The position numbers were made by a program, and so were the translations under genes. From Arenibacter palladensis (GTDB lineage Bacteria > Bacteroidota > Bacteroidia > Flavobacteriales > Flavobacteriaceae): a DNA stretch of 64,000 nt. The stretch lies in assembly GCF_900129275.1 (NCBI RefSeq), contig NZ_FQUX01000004.1:186001-250000 (forward strand), given 5' to 3'. The notes beneath the pieces are model-generated. The model was given only the letters and a program-made list of their open reading frames with translations. It ran no database searches and was not told the DNA's origin. Below are positions 45,311 to 54,690 of this stretch, piece by piece (the first letter of the stretch is position 1; every line of letters starts with the position of its first letter).

Positions 45311-46036
45311 TTAATGCTGGGTAATGTCTCCGGATCCTGAAACCTTAGTGCTAATTTTTTCAGGATTGCCCCGATAATCTATGTCGCCCGAACCAGACAC
45401 TTTTGCGCTTATTTCTTTATTGGCGGTTACCTTTACATTTGCAGAACCGGAAACTGTGGCATCTACATTTTCGGCAATAAGGTCATAAGCATTGATATTG
45501 CCCGATCCCGAGATGGACGCTATAAAATCTGTTGTTTTTCCACTTAGGGCCATATCCCCGGAACCGGACATACTGGTATTTATGGAATTTACATCCAGTG
45601 CCAGGGTAATATCCCCAGAGCCGGACATAGCGGTTTCAAAATGATTGGCTTTTAATGTCTTTTTGCCAACAATTTCCCCGGAGCCGGACAAGCTCAAGGC
45701 CGTAATGCTTTCTACAGGAATGGTTATGTAAACCCCTTTTTTCCAGGAAGATGGATTTAGGTTATATCCGTTTTTTACTTTTATCGTTAATTTATGGCCA
45801 GTTACTTCGGTTATAATATGGTCCAATATATTTTGTTCTCCCACCAAAGTAAGCATGCCTTCCTTACCATCGACCAACTCAATATTGAAGAAACCTGAAA
45901 TGGCAATTTGATCGTAGTCCTTTGTTGTTCTCTCTAGGGTAACCTGTTTGCCGTTACCACTTATTTTCTCGTTTCTTTGGGCACTAATGCAGCCAATAAC
46001 AAATAGACTTAATAGGCCGAGTGTTAAATGTTTCAT
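45311..46036 (-). CDS. Head GIN domain lipoprotein (DUF2807), beta-helix-like
   Basis: 241 residues from ATG 46036; an upstream ATG is rejected because it adds 18 residues before the signal. The lipobox is VIGC (C16). The body carries seven copies of the Ser-Gly-Ser-Gly motif at 117, 138, 157, 176, 196 (SGSA), 214 and 233, spaced 18-21 residues apart: the repeat of head GIN/DUF2807 proteins, a parallel beta-helix. It is the last gene of the ECF operon, which suggests an envelope structural or stress role; no function is proven. Confidence 0.85.
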   Translation of the reverse strand: MKHLTLGLLSLFVIGCISAQRNEKISGNGKQVTLERTTKDYDQIAISGFFNIELVDGKEGMLTLVGEQNILDHIITEVTGHKLTIKVKNGYNLNPSSWKKGVYITIPVESITALSLSGSGEIVGKKTLKANHFETAMSGSGDITLALDVNSINTSMSGSGDMALSGKTTDFIASISGSGNINAYDLIAENVDATVSGSANVKVTANKEISAKVSGSGDIDYRGNPEKISTKVSGSGDITQH

Positions 46037-46055
46037 CTTTTTTACCTGTTTAACG

Positions 46056-47147
46056 TTATTTTTTATAAAATGAAATCCCTCCATATTCACTGGTAATGGT
46101 CATTAGATTACCACTATTTTGACTTCCGTAATAGCCCTTAAAATATTTTTGGGTAGATCTTTCATTGCTAATGTTTATTTCGAATTCATCCTTTCCACTT
46201 ACTCCTGCATATTTGCTGTCAATTTCAAAATTGAAATGATACGCCGGGGAGTACCCTATTTTTATGCCCGTGTAATCCGTATTTATCCGAAGGTTTTTAG
46301 CATCTGGTGCCATCTCGTCAATTCTCACGGACCCGTAACTGGATTTTATATCCACGTTACCGTGAATGGTTCCCAAGCTTACATTTATATAATCACCGTT
46401 GCCTTGAACATTTCGCGCTTCCTTTATTTCCAATTTACCATAATCGCATACATAGGAAAGGTCTTCCATAGATTGGACCGTGGCATTGGTGTAGTCGGCA
46501 ACGATATCCAGGTTTCCCGCCTTTTCAATGGTAAAGCCTGAATAATCGGCATTAATTTTACCGCTGTTGATATAGCCTATGGTAGATTTGGAAGTGTAAT
46601 CGAAGGATAATTGGTTGCTTCTCCCATGTAGTTCCCCAATTTCCAATCGGCCATAGTCGCAATTTATTTTGGCATGGCCGTCTATCCTGTCCAAAATTAT
46701 GCTACCGTAGTCGTTGCTCAGATTTACGCTGTTCTTTATTGGGATCTTTACCGTGTAGTTTACCTGCATATTTACATTGTTGCTACTGCCCCAATTCCAT
46801 CCCCAACTATTTTTACTCTTGTTAAAGATGGTGGTGGCAGAGACCATAGTACTGCTGCCCTCAAAATCTACGTTGATTTCATCCAGCTTGCGCTGTACCT
46901 TATCTTCGTTGTCCCCAGTGGTTTTGATATGGACCTCTATGGTTACTCGGTCTTGGTTCCAGGAGGTGATATTTAAATTTCCATAGCTATTGTCGATTTT
47001 CAATAAGGCGTCCAAATTTACTTTGTACTCTTTTTTAATGGTTTTCTCCTTTGTATACTTGCCTCTAGGCATATCATTGATGGCAAAGGAACTAATAGGT
47101 ACAAGCCATAACAGGGCGATTATGTATCTAAGCCGTAATATTTTCAT
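46056..47147 (-). CDS. Exported beta-solenoid-like protein (DUF4097-like)
   Basis: 363 residues from ATG 47147, giving a signal peptide (MKILRLRYIIALLWLVPISSFA); a longer start is rejected. The body repeats a short motif centred on Tyr, usually D-Y-G or D-Y-T/S, at Y147, Y165, Y184, Y202, Y219, Y236, Y253, Y271, Y292 and Y313, with outliers at Y55 and Y355. The spacing is 17-21 residues, which predicts a right-handed beta-solenoid. It overlaps the previous gene's stop by 20 bases and is co-transcribed with the GIN gene. Function unknown. Confidence 0.75.
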   Translation of the reverse strand: MKILRLRYIIALLWLVPISSFAINDMPRGKYTKEKTIKKEYKVNLDALLKIDNSYGNLNITSWNQDRVTIEVHIKTTGDNEDKVQRKLDEINVDFEGSSTMVSATTIFNKSKNSWGWNWGSSNNVNMQVNYTVKIPIKNSVNLSNDYGSIILDRIDGHAKINCDYGRLEIGELHGRSNQLSFDYTSKSTIGYINSGKINADYSGFTIEKAGNLDIVADYTNATVQSMEDLSYVCDYGKLEIKEARNVQGNGDYINVSLGTIHGNVDIKSSYGSVRIDEMAPDAKNLRINTDYTGIKIGYSPAYHFNFEIDSKYAGVSGKDEFEINISNERSTQKYFKGYYGSQNSGNLMTITSEYGGISFYKK

Positions 47148-47688
47148 TTTCGTAGTTTTTAAAATTTTTAATTTCTTCAATTTGTTCCAGTACTTCATTT
47201 AATAGATCTATTCTGGTCTGAAAATTGGTGATCATGGCACTTAATATTAATTTGCTATTGCCTCCATCCAATAGATCCTGCTCCATCTTTTTGTAATCAT
47301 TGTCCAAGTTTCTAAGTTGGGTCATGGTATCGGCAATTAATTTTTGAGTTTCGGGTGTACTTTCTTTTTGCATTTTTTTTACCTGGTCCTCTATAACACT
47401 GGCAAAGTAGTTTTCGGTATTGCTGATTTCCGGGGAAATTTTGGAAACCTGTTGCTGTACGCTTGGGGATGTGTAAAGGAAATTGAATCCTATGCTACAC
47501 AATATTATCACGGCAGCAGCTATGGATAGTGGCTTCCAACCAAAAAGATTCTTTTTGGTTTTTGTTGACGCCTTCGAAGTGGCTTCCAGTTTTGCCAGGA
47601 ACCTTAATCTGTGTCCATCTGCCGGCTCCGCCGTATCAAAGGAGCCCTTTAATTCCTTAAACAGTTTTTCTATATGATCAACTTCCAT
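47128..47688 (-). CDS. Putative anti-sigma-like membrane protein
   Basis: 186 residues with one membrane helix at about 52-70 (LSIAAAVIILCSIGFNFLY). A cytoplasmic N-terminus of about 50 residues precedes it (HIEKLFKELKGSFDTAEPADGHRLRFLAKLEA) and an extracytoplasmic helical, coiled-coil-like region follows. This layout fits a regulator of the adjacent ECF sigma factor, but no canonical anti-sigma motif was recognised. It overlaps the sigma gene by 11 bases and the following solenoid gene by 20 bases, so it is in the same transcript. Confidence 0.65.
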   Translation of the reverse strand: MEVDHIEKLFKELKGSFDTAEPADGHRLRFLAKLEATSKASTKTKKNLFGWKPLSIAAAVIILCSIGFNFLYTSPSVQQQVSKISPEISNTENYFASVIEDQVKKMQKESTPETQKLIADTMTQLRNLDNDYKKMEQDLLDGGNSKLILSAMITNFQTRIDLLNEVLEQIEEIKNFKNYENENITA

Positions 47689-48241
47689 GGTATTCGGTAT
47701 TTAATTTTTGTCTTAGGCTATCTTTTGCCCTGGATATCAATGTCCTGCAATTGGCATAACTCAATTTCATTATTTCGCATATTTCTTCGTAATCGTATCC
47801 TTCAATCAAATGTAAGGTCAAAGAAATTCTGTAATTGTCTTTTAACAGCTTCATGGTTTCAATCACTTTTTGAGCCTTTAGTTCAATCATTCCATTATCT
47901 GGGACATATCCATCATTGTCTTCGACCTTGTACATTACATTTCCAAGATCGACTTCCTGGCGTTTCATTCTCTTTTTATACTGATGAATACTATTGTTTA
48001 CCACAATTCGCTTTAGCCAGGCCCCAAAGGAAACTTCACCCTTAAATTGGTCCAGTTTGGTCAGTGCACTTAGTAGGGATTCCTGCATTACATCTTCTGC
48101 AATGGCGCTGTCTTTTACGATCCTATAGGAAACATTGTACATTCCTTTATAATAGCGATTGTAAATTTCTAGTTGCGCGTTCCGGTCGCCGTTTAAGCAC
48201 AATGGTATCAACTCATCAATATGTTTCTTTTCTAGGCTCAA
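47678..48241 (-). CDS. ECF RNA polymerase sigma factor
   Basis: 187 residues. Region 2 (IAEDVMQESLLSALTKLDQFKGEVSFGAWLKRIVVNN) and region 4 (RISLTLHLIEGYDYEEICEIMKLSYANCRTLISRAKDSL) are complete, so it is a group IV sigma factor. It is the first gene of a four-gene operon: sigma, anti-sigma-like, solenoid protein, GIN lipoprotein. An upstream TGTAAC-N16-CATCTAT element suggests that it drives its own operon. Confidence 0.93.
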   Translation of the reverse strand: MSLEKKHIDELIPLCLNGDRNAQLEIYNRYYKGMYNVSYRIVKDSAIAEDVMQESLLSALTKLDQFKGEVSFGAWLKRIVVNNSIHQYKKRMKRQEVDLGNVMYKVEDNDGYVPDNGMIELKAQKVIETMKLLKDNYRISLTLHLIEGYDYEEICEIMKLSYANCRTLISRAKDSLRQKLNTEYHGS

Positions 48242-48261
48242 AAAGGTAATGGTTTGCTTAA

Positions 48262-48290
48262 TAGATGAGGTAATTTATGGAATGTTACAG
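48262..48290 (-). promoter_or_regulatory. ECF-type promoter upstream of sigma gene 47678-48241
   Basis: On the minus strand: TGTAAC (48285-48290), a 16-base spacer, then CATCTAT (48262-48268), 21 bases before the start codon. It has the same sequence and spacing class as the element at 32072-32100. Confidence 0.65.
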
Positions 48291-48460
48291 TTTATTTATA
48301 AAAAGATTTTCTTAGTTGGCATAAGAATTGCCCAAATAGAAATGAAAAGGAAATGTTAGAATCCCCAATCTCCTGATTATTATAGGGAAAGGAGGTGTAC
48401 AAAGGATTAAATATAAATTGTTTCTCTGTCTATGAATGACAGAATGACCGAAAATAGAAT

Positions 48461-50911
48461 ATGGCTAAAACAAAAAACATACAATTTGACACAATGTCAT
48501 TGCACGGGATCGATGAGGATGCGGAATTAATACCTTTAATGACGCCTGAGGATGAGGAGGAGATCAACAATGAAAAGTTGCCCGAAACCTTGCCTATATT
48601 ACCCTTGCGCAATACTGTTTTGTTTCCTGGTGTAGTAATTCCAATCACTGCAGGAAGGGATAAATCCATTAAATTGATAAAGGATGCCAATAACGGATCA
48701 AAGGTAATTGGTGTAGTAGCCCAGAAAGATGAGGAAACAGAAAATCCCGGCGTAAAGGATATCAATACATTGGGAACGGTGGCGAGAATATTAAGGGTGT
48801 TGCAAATGCCCGATGGAAACACAACCGTAATCATTCAGGGTAAAAAGAGGTTTGAGGTGGCCGAAGTGCTTACCGAAAAGCCGTACATCACGGCTACCGT
48901 TAGGGAAACTACCGAAGTTAGACCAACACGTGACGACAAGGAATTTAGGGCGATTATAGATTCGATTAAAGAGCTGTCTTTGCAGATTATAAGGGATAAT
49001 CCAAATATCCCCAGTGAGGCTTCCTTTGCTATAAAGAATATTCAGAGCGATTCATTTTTGATAAATTTTGTCTCCTCCAACCTTAACTTGAGCGTAAAGG
49101 ACAAGCAGGAATTGTTGGAAATAGGCAGTTTGCAGGATCGTGCACTGGCTACCCTTAAATATATGAACATTGAGCTTCAGAAGCTGGAACTGAAAAATGA
49201 TATTCAGTCCAAGGTGCGAAGTGATATGGATCAGCAGCAACGGGAGTACTATCTTCATCAGCAAATGAAAACCATCCAAGAGGAATTGGGTGGACTTTCT
49301 TATGAAGAGGAAGTGGACGAGATGCGGACAAAGGCCAAAAAGAAGAAGTGGAACAAAACCGTTGCCGAACATTTTGAAAAGGAATTGGCCAAAATGCAGC
49401 GGATGAATCCTCAGGTGGCCGAGTATTCCATTCAACGTAACTATTTGGATCTGTTCTTGGAGTTGCCTTGGAACGAATTTTCCAAGGATAAGTTCGATCT
49501 AAAAAGGGCCCAAAAGATATTGGATAGGGACCATTATGGTCTGGAAGATGTTAAAAGAAGGATAATCGAATATTTGGCGGTGTTAAAATTGCGGAATGAT
49601 ATGAAATCGCCCATCCTATGCTTATTTGGACCTCCTGGTGTTGGTAAAACCTCCTTGGGAAAATCTGTAGCAGAGGCTTTGGGAAGGGAGTATGTGCGAA
49701 TTTCACTTGGTGGCCTAAGGGACGAAGCCGAGATTCGCGGGCACCGTAAAACCTATATAGGGGCCATGCCCGGTAGAATTATTCAAAGTCTAAAAAAGGC
49801 CGGTAAATCCAACCCTGTTTTTATTTTGGATGAAATAGACAAACTATCCAATAGTCATCAAGGCGATCCTTCCTCGGCAATGTTAGAGGTTTTGGATCCG
49901 GAACAGAACAATGAGTTTCATGATAACTTTTTGGAAATGGGCTACGACCTATCCAAAGTAATGTTCATTGCTACGGCCAATAGTTTGTCGGAAATACAGC
50001 CTGCCCTTAGGGATAGGATGGAAATTATACACGTAACAGGCTATACCATAGAGGAAAAAGTGGAGATTGCAAGGAGGCATTTATTGCCTAAGCAGTTAAA
50101 GGAGCATGGTCTTACCGTAAAACATTTGAAAATTGGCAAGCCTCAATTGGAAAAGATTGTCGAGGGTTATACCAGGGAATCTGGGGTTAGGTCTTTGGAG
50201 AAACAAATTGCCAAGATGGTGCGGCATGCTGCCAAATCAATAGCAATGGATGAGGAGTATAACCAAAAGGTTTCCTTTGAAGATATTGAAAAGGTTTTGG
50301 GGCCTGCACGTATGGAAAGGGATAAGTACGAGAACAACGAAGTGGCCGGTGTGGTCACAGGCTTGGCCTGGACCAGTGTTGGTGGGGATATTTTATTTAT
50401 AGAGTCCATCCTGTCCAGAGGTAAGGGGAACCTGACCATTACGGGTAACTTGGGCACGGTGATGAAGGAGTCTGCCACCATAGCCATGGAGTATATAAAA
50501 TCCAATTCGGATAGGTATGGATTAGATCCAGAAGTATTCGATAAATACAATGTTCATATCCATGTTCCGGAAGGGGCTACTCCTAAGGACGGTCCTAGTG
50601 CAGGGATCACCATGTTAACCTCTTTGGTATCCCTGTTCACCCAGAAAAAAATAAAGAAGAGCCTGGCAATGACAGGAGAAATTACCCTAAGGGGAAAAGT
50701 GTTGCCTGTTGGTGGGATAAAGGAAAAGATTTTGGCTGCAAAGCGAGCAAAAATCAAGGAGATCATTCTTTGCGAGGATAATAGGAAGGATATTCTGGAA
50801 ATTAAGGAGGACTATTTAAAGGGGCTTACTTTTCACTATGTCAACGACATGCAGGAGGTTATAGATATTGCCGTCACGGATGAGTCCGTTAAAAATCCAA
50901 AGCAATTGTAG
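48461..50911 (+). CDS. lon: ATP-dependent protease Lon (La)
   Basis: Degrades damaged and short-lived regulatory proteins. 816 residues, full length. The N-terminal substrate-binding LON domain ([19 protein letters not shown]) begins near residue 43. The AAA+ module has Walker A GPPGVGKT and the Walker B aspartates in FILDEIDK. The C-terminal S16 protease domain has the catalytic dyad S713 (DGPSAGITM) and K754 (VGGIKEKIL). The ATG start gives a typical acidic N-terminal extension. A strong terminator follows. Confidence 0.98.
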   Translation: MAKTKNIQFDTMSLHGIDEDAELIPLMTPEDEEEINNEKLPETLPILPLRNTVLFPGVVIPITAGRDKSIKLIKDANNGSKVIGVVAQKDEETENPGVKDINTLGTVARILRVLQMPDGNTTVIIQGKKRFEVAEVLTEKPYITATVRETTEVRPTRDDKEFRAIIDSIKELSLQIIRDNPNIPSEASFAIKNIQSDSFLINFVSSNLNLSVKDKQELLEIGSLQDRALATLKYMNIELQKLELKNDIQSKVRSDMDQQQREYYLHQQMKTIQEELGGLSYEEEVDEMRTKAKKKKWNKTVAEHFEKELAKMQRMNPQVAEYSIQRNYLDLFLELPWNEFSKDKFDLKRAQKILDRDHYGLEDVKRRIIEYLAVLKLRNDMKSPILCLFGPPGVGKTSLGKSVAEALGREYVRISLGGLRDEAEIRGHRKTYIGAMPGRIIQSLKKAGKSNPVFILDEIDKLSNSHQGDPSSAMLEVLDPEQNNEFHDNFLEMGYDLSKVMFIATANSLSEIQPALRDRMEIIHVTGYTIEEKVEIARRHLLPKQLKEHGLTVKHLKIGKPQLEKIVEGYTRESGVRSLEKQIAKMVRHAAKSIAMDEEYNQKVSFEDIEKVLGPARMERDKYENNEVAGVVTGLAWTSVGGDILFIESILSRGKGNLTITGNLGTVMKESATIAMEYIKSNSDRYGLDPEVFDKYNVHIHVPEGATPKDGPSAGITMLTSLVSLFTQKKIKKSLAMTGEITLRGKVLPVGGIKEKILAAKRAKIKEIILCEDNRKDILEIKEDYLKGLTFHYVNDMQEVIDIAVTDESVKNPKQL

Positions 50912-50937
50912 AGAGATTGATTTTAATGAATTTTTAG

Positions 50938-50977
50938 AAAGTACCTACTAGGAAATTAGTAGGTACTTTTGTTTTTT
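50938..50977 (+). terminator. Intrinsic terminator after lon
   Basis: 13-bp stem (AAAGTACCTACTA / TAGTAGGTACTTT) with a 6-base loop, then TTTTGTTTTTT-like sequence. It lies 27 bases after the lon stop. Confidence 0.88.
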
Positions 50978-51124
50978 AGGGAAGCTGTGACCATTTGATA
51001 AAAGTTTTAGAAGAATCTAACTGATGCCTAGGAATTGGAATTTGAAAGGATTCCCTTGTCAAAATGGTAATATTAAGGCTTGTCTATATGCTCCAATTGA
51101 GCAATTCTTACTATTTTTAGACCC

Positions 51125-51817
51125 ATGGGAAAGATAACTATTGCTATTGATGGATATTCATCTACAGGAAAAAGTACTATAGCCAAGCAGTTGGCAAAGG
51201 CATTGGATTATGTATACGTAGATACCGGGGCCATGTACAGGGCGGTAACACTTTTTGCTATGCGCGAGGGTTTTATTGGGGGTGAAAAGGATGATCTGGA
51301 TGGCTTGGTCCATGCCCTTCCCAGTGTGGAACTTACATTTGTCTATAATAAATCCCTTGGGTTTTCTGAGATGTATTTGAACGGGGAGAATGTGGAGAAG
51401 GAAATCCGGACCTTGCCCGTTTCGCAACAAGTAAGTAAGATTGCCACTATAGAGAAGGTGAGGCTAAAATTGGTGGCGATGCAGCAGGAAATGGGTAAGA
51501 AAAAAGGACTTGTAATGGATGGTAGGGACATAGGGACCGTTGTCTTTCCCGATGCCGAATTTAAAATTTTTATGACGGCTTCTCCAGAAACTAGAGCGTT
51601 TAGAAGATATAAGGAGCTTTTGGACAAAGGAGACAAGGTGTCCTATAAGGAAGTGTTGAAAAATGTTCAGACTAGGGACTACATTGATTCCCATCGCGAA
51701 TTTTCACCCTTGAGAAAAGCGGATGATGCCATAGAATTTGATAATAGTGACATGGGCTTAAAAGAACAATTGGAACGCATATATAATTTTGCACTCCGTA
51801 AAATTGAAGGAAAATAA
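51125..51817 (+). CDS. cmk: Cytidylate kinase
   Basis: Phosphorylates CMP and dCMP to the diphosphates. 230 residues. The P-loop is IDGYSSTGKST (about 7-17). The VYVDTGAMYRAVT substrate-binding segment and the MDGRDIGTVVFP block follow, with the C-terminal lid and RXXRXKELLDKG region. In many bacteria cmk precedes rpsA; here the pair is kept at about 700 bases, but a minus-strand LysM gene lies between them. Confidence 0.95.
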   Translation: MGKITIAIDGYSSTGKSTIAKQLAKALDYVYVDTGAMYRAVTLFAMREGFIGGEKDDLDGLVHALPSVELTFVYNKSLGFSEMYLNGENVEKEIRTLPVSQQVSKIATIEKVRLKLVAMQQEMGKKKGLVMDGRDIGTVVFPDAEFKIFMTASPETRAFRRYKELLDKGDKVSYKEVLKNVQTRDYIDSHREFSPLRKADDAIEFDNSDMGLKEQLERIYNFALRKIEGK

Positions 51818-51843
51818 TTTTCTTTAATTGTTCCTCTAAATAT

Positions 51844-51905
51844 CAAATCGGGCGTAGTTGGGATGTTATTGCCTTAGTGGCTTTAATCCTTACTACGCCC
51901 GAATT
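51844..51905. terminator. Long hairpin between cmk and the LysM gene
   Basis: Outer stem of about 14 bp with one bulge (AAATCGGGCGTAGT / ACTACGCCCGAATTT) around 32-33 bases, which include an inner GGAT/ATCC pairing. It lies between convergent genes and probably ends both transcripts. Confidence 0.6.
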
Positions 51906-51920
51906 TAATATGTGATTCCC

Positions 51921-52298
51921 CTAGTTGGGGATAACCAAGACTTGGTCTGGATGAATAACATCCGGATTTTTAAGGATATTGGTATTTGCCTCAAATATTT
52001 TTTTGTATTTCATTGGGTCTCCATAGTATTTTTTGGCAATCTTACTAAGCGATTCCCCGCTTTTTACGGTGTGTCTGTGATAAACACTTTCGTCGGCAAC
52101 GGTAATGTTGGCTTTAATATCCGAAGGATTTTCACCGCCCAGTTCCTTTATTTTGTCCCACAAAAGATTTTTCTCGTACTGGGTTGCGGCCTGCCCTTTT
52201 ATCTTTAGAATACCTGCTTCCTCCTTTACGTCCCCATCCTTTATTTTTAACTGCTCGCCAAGGTTCAGGACAGCTTGATATTTTGCTTTTACACTCAT
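51921..52298 (-). CDS. Kbp/YgaU-like BON-LysM protein
   Basis: 125 residues with an N-terminal BON-like half (about 1-68, KAKYQAVLNLGEQLKIKDGDVKEEAGILKIKGQA) and one LysM module (about 74-124, HTVKSGESLSKIAKKYYGDPMKYKKIFEANT...VLVIP). The layout and size match the E. coli potassium-binding protein Kbp/YgaU. No signal peptide is visible, so it would be cytoplasmic, as Kbp is. Potassium binding is inferred from family, not from residues here. It sits between cmk and rpsA on the opposite strand. Confidence 0.85.
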   Translation of the reverse strand: MSVKAKYQAVLNLGEQLKIKDGDVKEEAGILKIKGQAATQYEKNLLWDKIKELGGENPSDIKANITVADESVYHRHTVKSGESLSKIAKKYYGDPMKYKKIFEANTNILKNPDVIHPDQVLVIPN

Positions 52299-52411
52299 AA
52301 TCGTATTTTTTTAACGGTTAATATTTATGGCTTCAAGATAGGGATTCTTGGTCTAGTTTTCATAGATTTTTAGAAAATAGTCAAGTAATTGGCACTCATC
52401 TCATTTTTAGG

Positions 52412-52442
52412 TTTGTAAAACCATTTTTTAGTTGTATTTTTG
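52412..52442 (+). promoter_or_regulatory. Promoter upstream of rpsA
   Basis: TTTG at 52412-52415, a 19-base spacer, then TATTTTTG at 52435-52442, an exact TAnnTTTG -7 element with ideal spacing. Transcription would start about 110 bases before the rpsA ATG, giving a long leader. Confidence 0.65.
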
Positions 52443-52561
52443 CACTCCTTTTTTAGCAAAGCATCGAGAGGAAAAAGGGACGAAAAGAAAATCAATATAA
52501 CTTCTTCCGTGGTAATTGTTAGCTCTTGTTACTCCATGGAATACAAATTAATAATCAGCAA

Positions 52562-54403
52562 ATGGCTGAAGAAAAAACATCAGTTGAGGTAGAAGAAACT
52601 ACTGAAGCTACACAAGAAACAAAAGTAGAAACCCAAGCGCAGGATCCAAAAGAGTTTTTGGAAAATTTTGATTGGGACAAGTATGAGCAGGGAATAGAGC
52701 GTGTTGATGATTCCAAATTAAAGGAATTTGAAAACTTGGTCGCTGAAAACTTTGTAGATACTGCAGACGAAGAAGTAGTACAGGGAACAGTAGTGTACCT
52801 TACAGAACGTGAGGCGATTATTGATATTAATGCCAAGTCTGAAGGTGTTATTTCACTGAACGAATTCCGATACAATCCTGACCTTAAGGTTGGAGATAAG
52901 GTAGAGGTGTTGATCGATATCCGTGAGGATAAAAGTGGACAGTTGGTACTTTCACACAGAAAGGCAAGAACTATTATGGCTTGGGATCGTGTAAATGCGG
53001 CCCATGACAAAGAAGAGATTGTTAGTGGTTTTGTAAAATGCAGAACTAAAGGTGGTATGATCGTCGATGTTTTTGGAATTGAAGCATTCTTACCAGGTTC
53101 ACAAATAGATGTTAAGCCAATCCGTGATTACGATCAATATGTAAATAAGACTATGGAATTTAAAGTGGTTAAGATAAACCATGAATTCAAAAACGTAGTT
53201 GTATCGCATAAGGCGTTGATCGAGGCCGATATCGAAGAGCAGAAAAAAGAGATCATTGGTCAATTGGAAAAAGGACAGGTTCTTGAAGGTGTTGTTAAAA
53301 ACATTACTTCTTACGGTGTCTTTATTGACCTTGGTGGTGTTGATGGATTGGTACATATTACCGACCTATCTTGGAGCAGAATCAACCATCCAAATGAAGT
53401 GGTGGAATTGGATCAGAAATTAAATGTTGTTATCCTTGATTTTGATGAGAACAAATCTAGAATCCAGTTAGGTCTTAAGCAATTGGAGAAACATCCTTGG
53501 GATGCTCTTAGCGAAGACATTAAAATTGGAGACAAGGTTAAAGGTAAAGTAGTGGTTATTGCCGACTACGGTGCATTTATCGAAGTTGCAGAGGGTGTTG
53601 AAGGATTGATCCACGTTTCTGAAATGTCTTGGTCTACACATTTACGTTCCGCTCAGGATTTCGTAAAAGTTGGTGACGAGGTAGAAGCTGTTGTATTAAC
53701 CTTGGATAGGGAAGACCGTAAAATGTCTCTTGGAATTAAGCAATTAACTCCAGATCCATGGACTGATATCACTAGCAAATATCCTGTTGGATCTAAGCAT
53801 AAAGGTATTGTACGTAATTTCACCAATTTTGGTGTGTTTGTTGAATTGGAAGAAGGAATAGACGGGTTGATCTACATCTCCGATCTTTCTTGGACCAAGA
53901 AAATTAAGCATCCATCCGAGTTTGTAACCGTAGGTGATACTTTGGAAGTTGAGGTATTGGAATTGGATGTTGAAGGTCGTAAGTTAAGTTTAGGACACAA
54001 GCAGACTACTGAAAATCCTTGGGATAAGTACGAAACTGAATTTGCTTTGGATACAGTTCACAAAGGAACTATCGCTGAAATAGTGGATAAAGGAGCAACT
54101 ATAGAATTTAACGAGGATATCGTAGCCTTCGTACCATCACGTCATTTGGAAAAAGAAGATGGCAAGAAATTGGTAAAAGGTGAAGAGGCCGAGTTCAAGA
54201 TCATTGAATTCAATAAGGAATTCAAAAGAGTTGTAGCTAGCCACACCGCTATCTTTAGAGAAGAGGAACAACGTAATGTAAAAGCTGCCGTTAAAAAAGC
54301 TGCAGCCTCTGCTGATGAAGCTAAACCTACTATAGGTGATGCCAACGAAGCATTGCAAGCGTTGAAAGATAAAATGGAAGCTAACGACAAGAAAAAGAAG
54401 TAA
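52562..54403 (+). CDS. rpsA: 30S ribosomal protein S1
   Basis: Binds mRNA upstream of the start codon and delivers it to the ribosome. 613 residues from ATG 52562 (MAEEKT); an in-frame upstream start is rejected. Six S1 RNA-binding repeats follow an acidic N-terminus, roughly at 70-135, 150-225, 240-315, 325-400, 410-490 and 500-570. The last repeats have the FTNFGVFVELEEGIDGLIYISDLSW-type signature. It has a long upstream leader with a hairpin that might allow self-repression, as in E. coli; that is inference. Confidence 0.97.
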   Translation: MAEEKTSVEVEETTEATQETKVETQAQDPKEFLENFDWDKYEQGIERVDDSKLKEFENLVAENFVDTADEEVVQGTVVYLTEREAIIDINAKSEGVISLNEFRYNPDLKVGDKVEVLIDIREDKSGQLVLSHRKARTIMAWDRVNAAHDKEEIVSGFVKCRTKGGMIVDVFGIEAFLPGSQIDVKPIRDYDQYVNKTMEFKVVKINHEFKNVVVSHKALIEADIEEQKKEIIGQLEKGQVLEGVVKNITSYGVFIDLGGVDGLVHITDLSWSRINHPNEVVELDQKLNVVILDFDENKSRIQLGLKQLEKHPWDALSEDIKIGDKVKGKVVVIADYGAFIEVAEGVEGLIHVSEMSWSTHLRSAQDFVKVGDEVEAVVLTLDREDRKMSLGIKQLTPDPWTDITSKYPVGSKHKGIVRNFTNFGVFVELEEGIDGLIYISDLSWTKKIKHPSEFVTVGDTLEVEVLELDVEGRKLSLGHKQTTENPWDKYETEFALDTVHKGTIAEIVDKGATIEFNEDIVAFVPSRHLEKEDGKKLVKGEEAEFKIIEFNKEFKRVVASHTAIFREEEQRNVKAAVKKAAASADEAKPTIGDANEALQALKDKMEANDKKKK

Positions 54404-54427
54404 GCTTTTAGTTTATTAATATAAGGG

Positions 54428-54458
54428 AGCCCTGACATTTTTGTCAGGGCTTTTTTTT
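54428..54458 (+). terminator. Intrinsic terminator after rpsA
   Basis: 10-bp stem (AGCCCTGACA / TGTCAGGGCT) with a 4-base loop and eight T. It lies 25 bases after the rpsA stop. Confidence 0.9.
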
Positions 54459-54654
54459 GTTGTAAAAGGATTGAAATTTTAATTCCTAGTTTATACGGAA
54501 TTGAAGGTGGGCTAATTCCGTGGTTATTTACGTTCGGAATATTATATAATATGCAACTTCTGGGTTCTCAAGGATTTGTGTGCCGGATAAAATACTTATT
54601 TCTGTTAAGTTGTGGTCTTTTGTCTTTATGGCGCCAATATTAAATAGAAATCCC

Positions 54655-54662
54655 TACTTTTG
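54655..54662 (+). promoter_or_regulatory. -7 promoter element upstream of pyrR
   Basis: TACTTTTG matches TAnnTTTG and lies 29 bases before the pyrR ATG. No clear -33 element was found. Confidence 0.4.
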
Positions 54663-54690
54663 TAGTTCAAAAGCATTGGCCAAATCATCT

